Source: Gammaproteobacteria bacterium (GTDB taxonomy: Bacteria; Pseudomonadota; Gammaproteobacteria; HTCC5015). Taken from it: DNA of 6,288 nucleotides. The DNA is taken from the NCBI GenBank assembly GCA_020630145.1, contig JAHDBX010000108.1:1-6288 (forward strand). The letters are read 5' to 3'. Every line of letters starts with the position of its first letter. Positions within the stretch are counted from its first letter, which is position 1. The notes beneath the pieces are model-generated. The model made no database searches, was not told the origin of the DNA, and saw nothing but the letters and a program-made list of their open reading frames with translations. Of the stretch, positions 1 through 6,288 are shown piece by piece. Both the position numbers and the translations under genes were made by a program.

Positions 1-71
1 GGAAAATTACACTCGCCAATAGCAGTCATGGTGGCTTGGTATATCGTTATGAACAGACATTGGTTTTATAA
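1..71 (+). CDS. Possible C-terminal tail of a sensor histidine kinase (partial, 5' end outside window)
   Basis: A reading frame enters from the left edge and ends at a TAA at 69-71, giving 22 full residues. The peptide has the form K-I-T-L-A-N-S-S-x-G-G-L followed by an alternating polar/hydrophobic strand. This resembles the last glycine box and final beta strand of the HATPase_c domain of two-component sensor kinases (G-x-I-x-L-x-N-x-x-x-G-G-L pattern). That is a family resemblance judged by eye over a very short piece. A second frame (1-78) also stays open to a TGA at 76-78; its peptide is rich in Met, Trp and His and looks less like a real protein end, but it cannot be excluded. The gene would converge on the transporter genes. 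Its partner response regulator is not in the window. Confidence 0.35.
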   Translation, partial: KITLANSSHGGLVYRYEQTLVL

Positions 72-235
72 AAAGTGATACCTGTACAAAATTTTAGCCG
101 TATAATCACCAGTGCTACAACCTTGAGCAATACGATGAATTACTACAGACTCAACTTTTCGGTTTGATAGAGTTAACAATACAAAAGAATATTCAACACT
201 CATCATTCAGTTATAATTACAAATTTACTTGAATG
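72..235. other. Gene-free intergenic stretch between converging genes
   Basis: This stretch lies between the putative kinase tail and the stop codon of the last permease gene. It is AT-rich, and I found no convincing rho-independent terminator: only imperfect short inverted repeats with no clear T run. A 46-codon ORF on the - strand (66-206) has no visible ribosome binding site and no recognisable family. Confidence 0.5.
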
Positions 236-916
236 TTATACGTGTCGATTTAAATATTTTTCAACTCGTGTAAAAGTGAAAACCAAAGCATAAGTGATAA
301 TTAGATAAAGAATAGCAACGGCAATATAGACTTCATAAATTGCAAATGTTTTAGAAATTACTCTACCTGCAACACCCGTTAAGTCTAATAAAGTAATAAT
401 ACTGACCAAGGATGTTGCCTGCATAATAAAAATGATTTCGTTAGCATAAGATGACCAAGAAATTCTTAATGCATTAGGGAACACGATACGCTGATACAAT
501 TTGAAATTAGACATTCCATAAGCTTTTCCGGCTTCTAACTCCCCCTTATCAACCGCCTTGATGGCACCACTAAATATTTCCGATGAGTAGGCGGCAGTAT
601 TAAATGCAAGTGTTAGTACAGCACAAAAATACGCCTCTCTAAAATAAACCCATAAGCCAATATTTTCAAGCTCATCTCTGAACTGACCACTACCGTAGTA
701 AACCAAATACAGTTGTACTAATAATGGTGTACCACGAAAGAAAAAAACAATAGATTCACTGGTCCATTTAAGAGCATAATTTTTCGACAGCTTCATTAAG
801 CTAAGGAGTATAGCAATCAAAAAACCAATACTAACAGCTAAGGATGTGAGTTGTAGAGTAACCCAAAAACCATCAATAAAGTCTGGGTAATATTCAAAAA
901 TAACAGACCAATCCAT
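236..916 (-). CDS. Polar amino acid ABC transporter permease, HisM/ArtM-like
   Basis: Inner-membrane subunit of an ABC importer for polar amino acids, expected to pair with the neighbouring permease and a HisP-type ATPase. The 226-residue length is usual for the HisM/HisQ family. Several hydrophobic membrane segments are visible: about 20-42, 55-74, 95-115, 160-180 and 195-215. The family signature FRGTPLLVQ sits at 60-68. The cytoplasmic EAA loop that docks on the ATPase is at about 126-150 (E-L-E-A-G-K-A-Y-G-M, ending F-P-N-A-L). Its ATG (914-916 on the complement) shares one base with the TAA stop of the upstream permease (TAATG), so the two are probably translationally coupled. It is the last gene of its transcription unit. 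HisM-like is preferred over HisQ-like because of the RGTPLLVQ motif. Substrate cannot be read from the permease. Confidence 0.93.
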   Translation of the reverse strand: MDWSVIFEYYPDFIDGFWVTLQLTSLAVSIGFLIAILLSLMKLSKNYALKWTSESIVFFFRGTPLLVQLYLVYYGSGQFRDELENIGLWVYFREAYFCAVLTLAFNTAAYSSEIFSGAIKAVDKGELEAGKAYGMSNFKLYQRIVFPNALRISWSSYANEIIFIMQATSLVSIITLLDLTGVAGRVISKTFAIYEVYIAVAILYLIITYALVFTFTRVEKYLNRHV

Positions 917-1599
917 TACCCATACTCCACAGAATAACGTTTTTCCATATACTTCTGTAAAAATGAAGATAACAATGTAATTAATAAATAAATGAATGCA
1001 GCAAATAAATAAACAGTAAATGGCTTCTGGGTAGCATTAGCAGCCACTTTTGACATTCTCATAACATCATCTAATTGGATAATAGATACGAGAGCTGTTG
1101 CCTTTATTAGCAACATCCAGACATTGCTGATTCCGGGAATTGCAAAGCGAATAAGCTGAGGAAGTTGAACTCTAAAAAAAGTTTGTGAATGTGTCATTCC
1201 CATAGCCCGTGCAGCTTCAATTTGACCTTTAGGCACAGAATCAAGCGCTCCTCTAAAAACCTCTGTAGAAAAAGCGCCATAGATAAATGCTAAGGTAAAT
1301 ATTCCCGCAACGAAAGGATTAAAATTTAAAATGATGTCATAGCCAAGACCTAGCGCAACATCTTGTACTAAGGTCGGCAGGCCATAAAAAAACATAAGCA
1401 ATAAGATGAGTTCAGGAATGCCTCGTATAGTGGCTGTATAAAAACTGATGATATATTTAAGGATGAGAATGGAAGATCGTTTAGCCAGTGCAGCTGATAT
1501 ACCTATAATCAAAGCCAACACCATAGCACTGATGCCTACCAATAGGGTTTGTTGTAATCCACCAACTATAATACCGGTATAACTATCAAGACCAAACAT
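916..1599 (-). CDS. Polar amino acid ABC transporter permease, HisQ/ArtQ-like
   Basis: Second inner-membrane subunit of the same importer, 227 residues. Membrane segments are seen at about 10-38, 45-75, 95-115, 155-178 and 195-215. The HisQ-type signature RGIPELILLLMFFYG is at 59-73, and the EAA loop at 126-150 reads Q-I-E-A-A-R-A-M-G-M and ends L-P-Q-L-I. The acidic residue after RGIP is typical of the Q subunit, where the M subunit has T-P-L-L-V. The ATG at 1597-1599 follows a modest AAGAG ribosome binding site about nine bases upstream. The gene lies 85 bases downstream of the binding-protein gene, across a stable hairpin, and overlaps the next permease by one base. Family assignment is firm; substrate is inferred only from neighbours. 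Confidence 0.93.
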   Translation of the reverse strand: MFGLDSYTGIIVGGLQQTLLVGISAMVLALIIGISAALAKRSSILILKYIISFYTATIRGIPELILLLMFFYGLPTLVQDVALGLGYDIILNFNPFVAGIFTLAFIYGAFSTEVFRGALDSVPKGQIEAARAMGMTHSQTFFRVQLPQLIRFAIPGISNVWMLLIKATALVSIIQLDDVMRMSKVAANATQKPFTVYLFAAFIYLLITLLSSFLQKYMEKRYSVEYG

Positions 1600-1615
1600 A
1601 CATGTACTCTTTTAA

Positions 1616-1645
1616 GAGAAACCGCACAAAAACGTGCGATTTCTC
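1616..1645 (-). promoter_or_regulatory. Stable intercistronic hairpin between binding-protein and permease genes
   Basis: The arms at 1616-1627 and 1634-1645 are 12 bases each, with a 6-base loop. On the + strand there is one C/A mismatch. In the - strand transcript that position is a U-G wobble, so all 12 positions pair and the loop is GUUUUU. This points to the - strand RNA as the functional form. The stem ends about 16 bases before the permease ATG and leaves its AAGAG ribosome binding site single-stranded. No long U run follows, so a full rho-independent terminator is less likely than an mRNA 3'-end stabiliser or partial attenuator that keeps the binding protein in excess over the permeases, as known for other periplasmic-binding-protein operons. 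Confidence 0.6.
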
Positions 1646-1684
1646 ATTACTGCTTTATTTATTTTGGCTGTTTATGCTTGTAAG

Positions 1685-2479
1685 TTATTGTGCACCATAT
1701 ACATCAAAATTAAAATATTTATCATTAATTTTCTTATAAGTGCCATCCGATCTAATTTTAGCTATTGCCGCATTTAAAGCTTTTACTAATTCATCTTCAC
1801 CCTTACGTACACCAATTCCAATGCCTTCCCCTAGATATTTTTTATCATCAATATTAGGACCAAATACTTCGGCATTTTTACCTGCATCGGATGCTAAAAA
1901 GTCACTAATGATAAAAGAATCGGCAGCAAGTAAGTCTACTCTGCCAGAGTTAAAATCGAGATTTGCTTCTTCTTGAGTTTTGTAAGCCTTAACCTTAACT
2001 AACTTACCAAAAAGTCCGTTAACCAGATTTTCTGTTACTGTTCCAGATTGTACAGCCACTGCTTTTCCTTTTAATCCTTGGCTAAAGTATTTTATTGCGT
2101 TCTTTTTTTCTACCGCAAAAGATACTGGACTAGTATAGTACTTAGATGTGAAATCAATTTTCTTCTTACGCTCGTCAGTGATAGACATCGATGCAACAAT
2201 GGCATCAAATTTTTTGGCAATTAGCGCAGGAATAATGCCATCCCAATCAGATGTAACCCATTCACATTCTGCATTCATTGCTTCACATAGTGCATTACCA
2301 ATTTCAATATCAAATCCAACGAGGTTACCGTTAGCATCAATGCTATTAAATGGTGCATATGCACCCTCAGTGCCCAATATTATTTTCTTTTTTCCTCCAT
2401 GGCCGTCAGCGTACGCTACCATATTGAATGTTAATGAACTAAAAAGCAGAGCGAAAGCGATATATAATTTTGTTTTCAT
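1685..2479 (-). CDS. Periplasmic amino acid-binding protein (lysine/arginine/ornithine/opine-type) of an ABC importer
   Basis: Captures an amino acid in the periplasm and delivers it to the membrane permeases. The 264-residue precursor starts with a signal peptide (MKTK, hydrophobic core about 5-22) with probable cleavage after AYA at 22-24. The rest is a class II solute-binding fold (SBP_bac_3). Aligned by eye to the Salmonella LAO protein, ligand residues are recognisable: Y41, S97, S99, R104 (in SMSITDER, which grips the alpha-carboxylate), T147 and D187. C65 and C72 match the conserved LAO/HisJ disulfide spacing. E38 replaces the LAO Asp, as in ArtJ and opine-type binders, and A96 replaces a Ser. 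The DWDGIIPAL stretch at 78-86 recalls octopine/nopaline binders. A strong GAGGAG (complement of 2491-2496) sits 11 bases before the ATG and fixes the start. It is the first gene of a unit continuing into both permeases. Confidence 0.93.
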   Translation of the reverse strand: MKTKLYIAFALLFSSLTFNMVAYADGHGGKKKIILGTEGAYAPFNSIDANGNLVGFDIEIGNALCEAMNAECEWVTSDWDGIIPALIAKKFDAIVASMSITDERKKKIDFTSKYYTSPVSFAVEKKNAIKYFSQGLKGKAVAVQSGTVTENLVNGLFGKLVKVKAYKTQEEANLDFNSGRVDLLAADSFIISDFLASDAGKNAEVFGPNIDDKKYLGEGIGIGVRKGEDELVKALNAAIAKIRSDGTYKKINDKYFNFDVYGAQ

Positions 2480-2589
2480 GGTTAGATTTACTCCTCGTTT
2501 TGGTTATAGATGTCACCGTGCTATAGTAACTTATAGTGCACTAAATAAAAGAATGCATATTGTTAATAATTCTTGAAAAACATATCAAT
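2480..2589. promoter_or_regulatory. Divergent promoter/operator region between binding-protein gene and Lrp/AsnC regulator
   Basis: This 110-base AT-rich gap separates two divergently read genes and must hold the start signals for at least the binding-protein gene. Visible elements are: GAGGAG ribosome binding site for the - strand gene (2491-2496); two TATAGT hexamers exactly 10 bases apart (2522-2527 and 2532-2537), each one mismatch from a -10 box; TATAAG on the - strand (2530-2535), also -10-like, without a good -35; an inverted repeat AAGAAT-N14-ATTCTT (2549-2574); and an ACATAT-CA-ATATGT palindrome (2580-2593) running into the regulator's proposed ATG. Lrp/AsnC proteins commonly bind AT-rich palindromes beside their own gene, so self-regulation and control of the transporter are likely. 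The exact -10/-35 and operator assignments are guesses. Confidence 0.45.
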
Positions 2590-3042
2590 ATGTCTAATAC
2601 GGGTTTCATTATGACAAAGTTTGACTCTACTGACCAAAAACTTATTAGCTTATTACGCTCTAATGCGCGCATACCAGTAGTTGATATAGCCAAAAATTTA
2701 GGTGTTTCTAGAGCCACAGTACAAAATCGTATCGCCAAGCTTGAAAAAACCGGTGTCATCGTAGGCTATACTGTTAGCCTTCGTTCTGGCACAAATGAGA
2801 ACCCTATTCGCGCCATTATGAGTCTTAAAGCAGATGGTAGACAAGAGTTTAAAATTGCCAATGAGCTAAAAGGTTTCCCCGGTATCATATCACTTTACAG
2901 TACTAACGGACGTTGGGATATGATTGCTAATATCGAAACAGATACTTTGGAATCGTTTAATAAAATACTCAATAGTATACGCCTCGTTGAAGGAATCACG
3001 GCTACTGAAACTAGTCTATTATTAGATAGTTATAAATTTTAA
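2590..3042 (+). CDS. Lrp/AsnC-family transcriptional regulator
   Basis: DNA-binding regulator that usually senses an amino acid. From the ATG at 2590 it has 150 residues. The N-terminal winged helix-turn-helix spans about 10-60: F-D-x-T-D-Q-K-L-I-x-L-L-R is the family's opening helix, and VSRATVQNRIAKLEKTG at 39-55 is the recognition helix region. The C-terminal RAM/AsnC ligand-binding and oligomerisation domain follows at about 72-145, including a G-R-W-D-M-I-A segment and a T-E-T-x-L-L-L end. The start is uncertain: ATG at 2590, ATG at 2611 (143 residues, beginning MTKFD, very family-like) and TTG at 2560 are in frame, and none has a good ribosome binding site. It is divergent from the binding-protein gene and convergent with putA. 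By analogy with alphaproteobacterial PutR, an Lrp-type activator of putA, it may control proline catabolism; that role is inferred. Confidence 0.92.
   Translation: MSNTGFIMTKFDSTDQKLISLLRSNARIPVVDIAKNLGVSRATVQNRIAKLEKTGVIVGYTVSLRSGTNENPIRAIMSLKADGRQEFKIANELKGFPGIISLYSTNGRWDMIANIETDTLESFNKILNSIRLVEGITATETSLLLDSYKF
3010..3030 (+). terminator. Weak candidate terminator hairpin at the 3' end of the regulator gene
   Basis: Within the last codons of the regulator, ACTA(g)TCTA and TAGATAGT form an 8-bp stem with one bulged G and a TTAT loop. TATAAATTTT (3031-3040) follows. The stem is mostly A-T pairs, the downstream T run is interrupted, and the element lies inside the coding region, so it may be chance in AT-rich DNA. 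It is listed because only 14 bases lie between this gene and the converging putA, and no other terminator is visible there. Confidence 0.2.
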
Positions 3043-3056
3043 GCGTCCTAATATAT

Positions 3057-6000
3057 CTATATCTGATTCAATAGATCAATATTTCCACCAATAGCCGTCG
3101 TATTAATCGTTATTGTTTTTTCTGTGACAAAGCGCAAGAGGTAGTGTGGGCCTCCAGCCTTTGGACCTGTACCCGACAAATCCCGCCCTCCAAATGGATT
3201 CACACCCACTACGGCACCAATCTGATTACGATTAATATAGACATTCCCTACCTTTACCTCCGAAGCAATATTTTCATAATTTTTAATACTGCGAGTATGA
3301 ATGCCCAATGTAAGCCCATATTGTCGACTATTAATGATATCTATCACATCATTAATCTCGCAGGCATTATATCGGGCAATATGCAAAATAGGCCCAAACA
3401 TTTCTTGCTGGATATCAAGAATCGAATTGACCATTACTGTTGTTGGAGCAATAAAATTGGCCTTATTATCGAAGCTAGGTAAGGTTACTTGAAAAATATC
3501 GTATTCGCGAGATTGCATTTCCTTAATATATTGATTAAGTTTTAAATAGGCATTGGAATCTATCACGGGCCCAACATCTGTCTTGTACTCTTCGGGTGAA
3601 CCAATGACAAGCTCGGTCATGGCACCATGTATCAACTCAATAACTCTATCCGCAATATCATCCTGTAAATAGAGAATGCGTAAAGCGGAGCAACGTTGGC
3701 CTGCTGAACTGAAAGCTGATTTGATAACATCAGTAGCCACTTGCTCTGGCAACGCCGTTGAATCAACAATCATTGCATTGATCCCACCGGTTTCAGCTAT
3801 CAGTGTCGCTATGCTAGTTTCTCTATTAGCTAGCGATCTATTAATATGACGAGCTGTTAACTCTGACCCTGTAAATGCCACACCAGCAATACGACTATCT
3901 TGGCTTAAAGCCCCTCCCAACTCCATACCTGAACCGGGTATAAATTGTAATACGGCTTTGGGAATGCCTGCCTCTAGAAATAATTCAATAGCACGGTAAG
4001 CAATCAACGATGTTGTCTCTGCAGGCTTTGCGATCACAGTGTTTCCCGTAACTAATGCTGCGGCAATCTGCCCAACAAATATAGCAAGAGGAAAGTTCCA
4101 CGGACTAATACACACAAAGACGCCTTTACCTTCTAGATAAAGAGAATTAGATTCTCCCGTTGGACCAGGTAAGCTGACGGGCTCGCCAAATATGTCTATC
4201 GCTTGTTGAGCATAATAACGGCAGAAATCAATCGCTTCGCGTATTTCATCAATTGAATCTTGATAGGTTTTTCCTGCTTCTTTGATACAGAGTGATATTA
4301 ATTCGCTTCTATATTTATCTATCAAATCAGCAGTGACCAGTAATAACTGAGCTCTTTCGCTAGGTTTAACACGTTTCCATTGATCAAATTCTGCAACAGC
4401 ATTGTCAACCGCTTTCTTTACAAGATCGATATCCGCATCATATGTCCAACCCACGATACTATCGTGATTATATGGACTACATATTTTTCGTATATTTTTT
4501 GTTTCTATTTTCTGTCCGTTAATGATCGGCTTACATAACCATTGGTGGCTAGAAAACGAGTGTATAGATTCCATAAAATTAAGCCTATGTGAAGCAATAG
4601 ATAAATTAATACCTGAGGAGTTATCTCTGTCATTAAATAATTGTTTAGGCAATATAATTTTAAAGCACTGATTATCCTTTATAGGTTCCGGATGCTTTGT
4701 TAATTTTGTAGTATCGACACTCTTATCGGATAATTTATGTACAAAAGAGGAGTTAGCACCATTCTCCAATAAGCGCCTAACTAAATAAGGTAATAAGTCT
4801 TCATGACTACCGATAGGTGCATAAATTCTGATAGGGATAGATCGATCGCTTTGTAGAATGGCATCATACAAATCATCCCCCATTCCATGTAAACGTTGAA
4901 ATTCAAACTTATGTTGATCACCGGCTATTTGCAATAGACTAGAGACAGTATAAGCATTGTGTGTCGCAAATTGTGGATATAAAAAATCTTCGACTTCTTT
5001 TGAAAGCAGGAAGCGCGCACAGACTAAATAAGAAATATCAGTATGCTCTTTCTCTGTAAATACTGGATAATTATCGAGACCCAGAACTTGCGCATGCTGT
5101 ATTTCACTATCCCAATAAGCACCCTTCACCAATCTAACCGGTATAGTCGTTGAATGCTTCTGGGATAATTTTCTAAGCCAAAAAAGAGCAGGAAGCGCTC
5201 GCTTAGAATACGCTTGAACAACCAAGCCAAACTTTCCCCATTGAGCAATGTCGTTATGTGACAATACTTTTTCGAAGATATCCAAACTCAATTCTAGACG
5301 ATCCGCTTCTTCAGCATCAATCGTAATAGCGATATTATTTTTCTTACCTTCAAGCACGATACTGGTTACCGTTTCTGATAATTCCTGTATCACTTTGTCT
5401 CTTTGGCTTTCTTCGAATCTTGGATGTAAAGCAGATAATTTTATGGATAGGCTGGGCTTATGATCAGTGCTAGCTACAAAATCTGCCATATTCTGTATGG
5501 CATTAACGTAGCTACCCAAATATTTTTCTGCATCATGTTGAGTAATTGCTGATTCACCCAGCATATCGTAAGAGTAAGAATAACCTTTCTTTAAGTATGA
5601 TAGTGAGTTTTTTTTCGCCTCATAGATCGTTCTACCAAGCACAAAATACTCACCCATGACTTTCATCGCTTTTTTAATAGCTGCACGTATTATGGGTTGT
5701 GAGGACTTTTTAAAAAAACTGGTAACATTTTCGTCTTTTATTTTAACAATTTTCCCGGATAGGATAAGACCCCAGGTAGCCGTGTTGACAAAAACACTAT
5801 TATCTCGATTTAGGTGTTTCACCCAAGAGCTTTCTGATAATTTTTCTTCAATAAGAGCATCAATGGTTTTATTATCGGGTATTCTGAGTAAAGTCTCTGC
5901 TAAACACATCAAAATAATGCCATCAGCATCACTGAGACTATATTCTTGCAGCAGCTCTTCGATAGATATAAAGGCGCTATTATGTTGGCCTTTAATAAAC

Positions 6001-6191
6001 GTAATTAAATCTTCAGCAATTCCGAGTATTTCTTGTTTATCATTACCTGTTATTAATGCTAAAGAATGAATATTATGAATATATTCTCTTTCCTCAACAC
6101 AGTAGTATTGGGAAATACTATTTTTTAGTTCATCGACGGAAAGTGACTGCCAAGTGTTAAACAATATTTGAATAGATGCTGCTGTGTTCAT
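3057..6191 (-). CDS. putA: Bifunctional proline dehydrogenase / L-glutamate gamma-semialdehyde (P5C) dehydrogenase PutA, type A without DNA-binding domain
   Basis: Oxidises proline to P5C with FAD, passing electrons to membrane quinone, then oxidises glutamate semialdehyde to glutamate with NAD+. At 1044 residues it is the short PutA type (E. coli is 1320). It lacks the N-terminal ribbon-helix-helix repressor domain and the extra C-terminal domain. The proline dehydrogenase barrel runs from about 160 to 490: SIKLSALHPR 249-258 (K251), DAEEADRLEL 292-301 (D292), RLVKGAYW 353-360, THNA 410-413, Y457, and R472/R473/E476 in RRLLENGAN. These match E. coli K329, D370, Y540, R555, R556 and E559. The aldehyde dehydrogenase part covers about 560-1020: SPWNF 696-700, E800 in AETGG, catalytic C834 in GQRCSALR, and PFGG 999-1002. 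The tail TINTTAIGGN is the usual oligomerisation end. The ATG lies 15 bases after the ATPase stop, behind a closely spaced AAAGG. All key residues are present, so it should be active. Confidence 0.97.
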   Translation of the reverse strand: MNTAASIQILFNTWQSLSVDELKNSISQYYCVEEREYIHNIHSLALITGNDKQEILGIAEDLITFIKGQHNSAFISIEELLQEYSLSDADGIILMCLAETLLRIPDNKTIDALIEEKLSESSWVKHLNRDNSVFVNTATWGLILSGKIVKIKDENVTSFFKKSSQPIIRAAIKKAMKVMGEYFVLGRTIYEAKKNSLSYLKKGYSYSYDMLGESAITQHDAEKYLGSYVNAIQNMADFVASTDHKPSLSIKLSALHPRFEESQRDKVIQELSETVTSIVLEGKKNNIAITIDAEEADRLELSLDIFEKVLSHNDIAQWGKFGLVVQAYSKRALPALFWLRKLSQKHSTTIPVRLVKGAYWDSEIQHAQVLGLDNYPVFTEKEHTDISYLVCARFLLSKEVEDFLYPQFATHNAYTVSSLLQIAGDQHKFEFQRLHGMGDDLYDAILQSDRSIPIRIYAPIGSHEDLLPYLVRRLLENGANSSFVHKLSDKSVDTTKLTKHPEPIKDNQCFKIILPKQLFNDRDNSSGINLSIASHRLNFMESIHSFSSHQWLCKPIINGQKIETKNIRKICSPYNHDSIVGWTYDADIDLVKKAVDNAVAEFDQWKRVKPSERAQLLLVTADLIDKYRSELISLCIKEAGKTYQDSIDEIREAIDFCRYYAQQAIDIFGEPVSLPGPTGESNSLYLEGKGVFVCISPWNFPLAIFVGQIAAALVTGNTVIAKPAETTSLIAYRAIELFLEAGIPKAVLQFIPGSGMELGGALSQDSRIAGVAFTGSELTARHINRSLANRETSIATLIAETGGINAMIVDSTALPEQVATDVIKSAFSSAGQRCSALRILYLQDDIADRVIELIHGAMTELVIGSPEEYKTDVGPVIDSNAYLKLNQYIKEMQSREYDIFQVTLPSFDNKANFIAPTTVMVNSILDIQQEMFGPILHIARYNACEINDVIDIINSRQYGLTLGIHTRSIKNYENIASEVKVGNVYINRNQIGAVVGVNPFGGRDLSGTGPKAGGPHYLLRFVTEKTITINTTAIGGNIDLLNQI

Positions 6192-6206
6192 TACCTTTAC
6201 TTTTCT

Positions 6207-6288
6207 TTAAAACTGACAAGCAAGAAACTCCCTTACTCTGTCAGACCTTGGATTATCGAATATCTGCTCAGGCGTACCATCCTCTTCT
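6207..6288 (-). CDS. C-terminal end of polar amino acid ABC transporter ATP-binding protein (partial, 5' end outside window)
   Basis: The frame runs in from the right edge and stops at a TAA (complement of 6207-6209), leaving 26 residues: E-E-D-G-T-P-E-Q-I-F-D-N-P-R-S-D-R-V-R-E-F-L and a short tail. The E-x-G-x-P-E-x-I-F-x-x-P-x-x-x-R-x-x-x-F-L pattern is the typical end of HisP/GlnQ/ArtP-type ATPases, after the nucleotide-binding motifs, which lie outside the window. Such an ATPase would power the two permeases at 236-1599. It sits 15 bases upstream of putA on the same strand, so the two are almost certainly co-transcribed, while putA and the regulator separate it from the other transporter genes. 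Family assignment from the tail alone is good; its pairing with this importer is inferred from context. Confidence 0.85.
   Translation of the reverse strand, partial: EEDGTPEQIFDNPRSDRVREFLACQF

Noticed and set aside
66..206. 46-codon ORF on the - strand downstream of the last permease
   Set aside because: No ribosome binding site, no recognisable domain, and it overlaps the putative kinase stop; this length is expected by chance.
960..1015. AAATAAAT-like tandem repeat in the 3' part of the HisQ-like permease gene
   Set aside because: It is short, imperfect and inside the coding frame of a normal-length permease; AT-rich codon use explains it.
2148..2576. Long open frame on the + strand opposite the binding-protein gene
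   Set aside because: It is antisense to a clear SBP gene with a signal peptide and conserved ligand residues; its own translation has no recognisable family.
2541..2759. 72-codon - strand ORF opposite the start of the regulator
   Set aside because: Antisense to the conserved helix-turn-helix of the Lrp/AsnC gene, with no family signal.
3055..3076. ATCTAT/ATAGAT inverted repeat at the putA stop as a terminator
   Set aside because: Only six weak base pairs, mostly A-T, around a 10-base loop with no T run after it; too weak to call.
5656..6069. 137-codon open frame opposite the N-terminal part of putA
   Set aside because: A shadow of the putA reading frame, with Ser/Leu-rich low-information content and no ribosome binding site.
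3057..6191. Possible truncation or decay of putA because it is about 280 residues shorter than the E. coli protein
   Set aside because: Both catalytic domains and the oligomerisation tail are intact and in one frame; the length fits the known short bifunctional PutA class.

Overview
The window reads as chromosomal DNA from an AT-rich Gammaproteobacterium. I judge GC to be under about 40% by eye; it was not computed. The evidence is the HisJQMP/ArtPQMJ-type transporter proteins and a bifunctional PutA without its DNA-binding domain, as found in several gammaproteobacterial lineages. The genus cannot be fixed from this sequence.

Layout from left to right: a probable histidine-kinase-like C-terminal tail on the + strand (1-71); a short gene-free stretch (72-235); then, all on the - strand, two polar amino acid ABC permeases (236-916 and 916-1599, sharing one base), an 85-base gap holding a strong hairpin, and the periplasmic binding protein (1685-2479). 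An AT-rich divergent intergenic region (2480-2589) follows, with an Lrp/AsnC-family regulator on the + strand (about 2590-3042). Fourteen bases separate its stop codon from that of a converging - strand putA (3057-6191). Directly upstream of putA is the C-terminal end of an ABC transporter ATPase (6207-6288), cut by the window edge.

Together these look like one amino acid uptake and catabolism locus. The ATPase, binding protein and two permeases would make a complete importer of the basic amino acid/opine class. PutA oxidises proline to glutamate using FAD and then NAD+. The Lrp/AsnC protein is the only regulator complete in the window and is well placed to control both the importer and putA, since this PutA cannot act as its own repressor. 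The unusual point is gene order: putA and the regulator split the transporter genes, with the ATPase in the putA transcription unit and the binding protein and permeases in another. The imported substrate is not settled. Arginine, ornithine, an opine-like derivative or proline would each fit part of the evidence. No mobile element, CRISPR array, tRNA or rRNA gene was seen.
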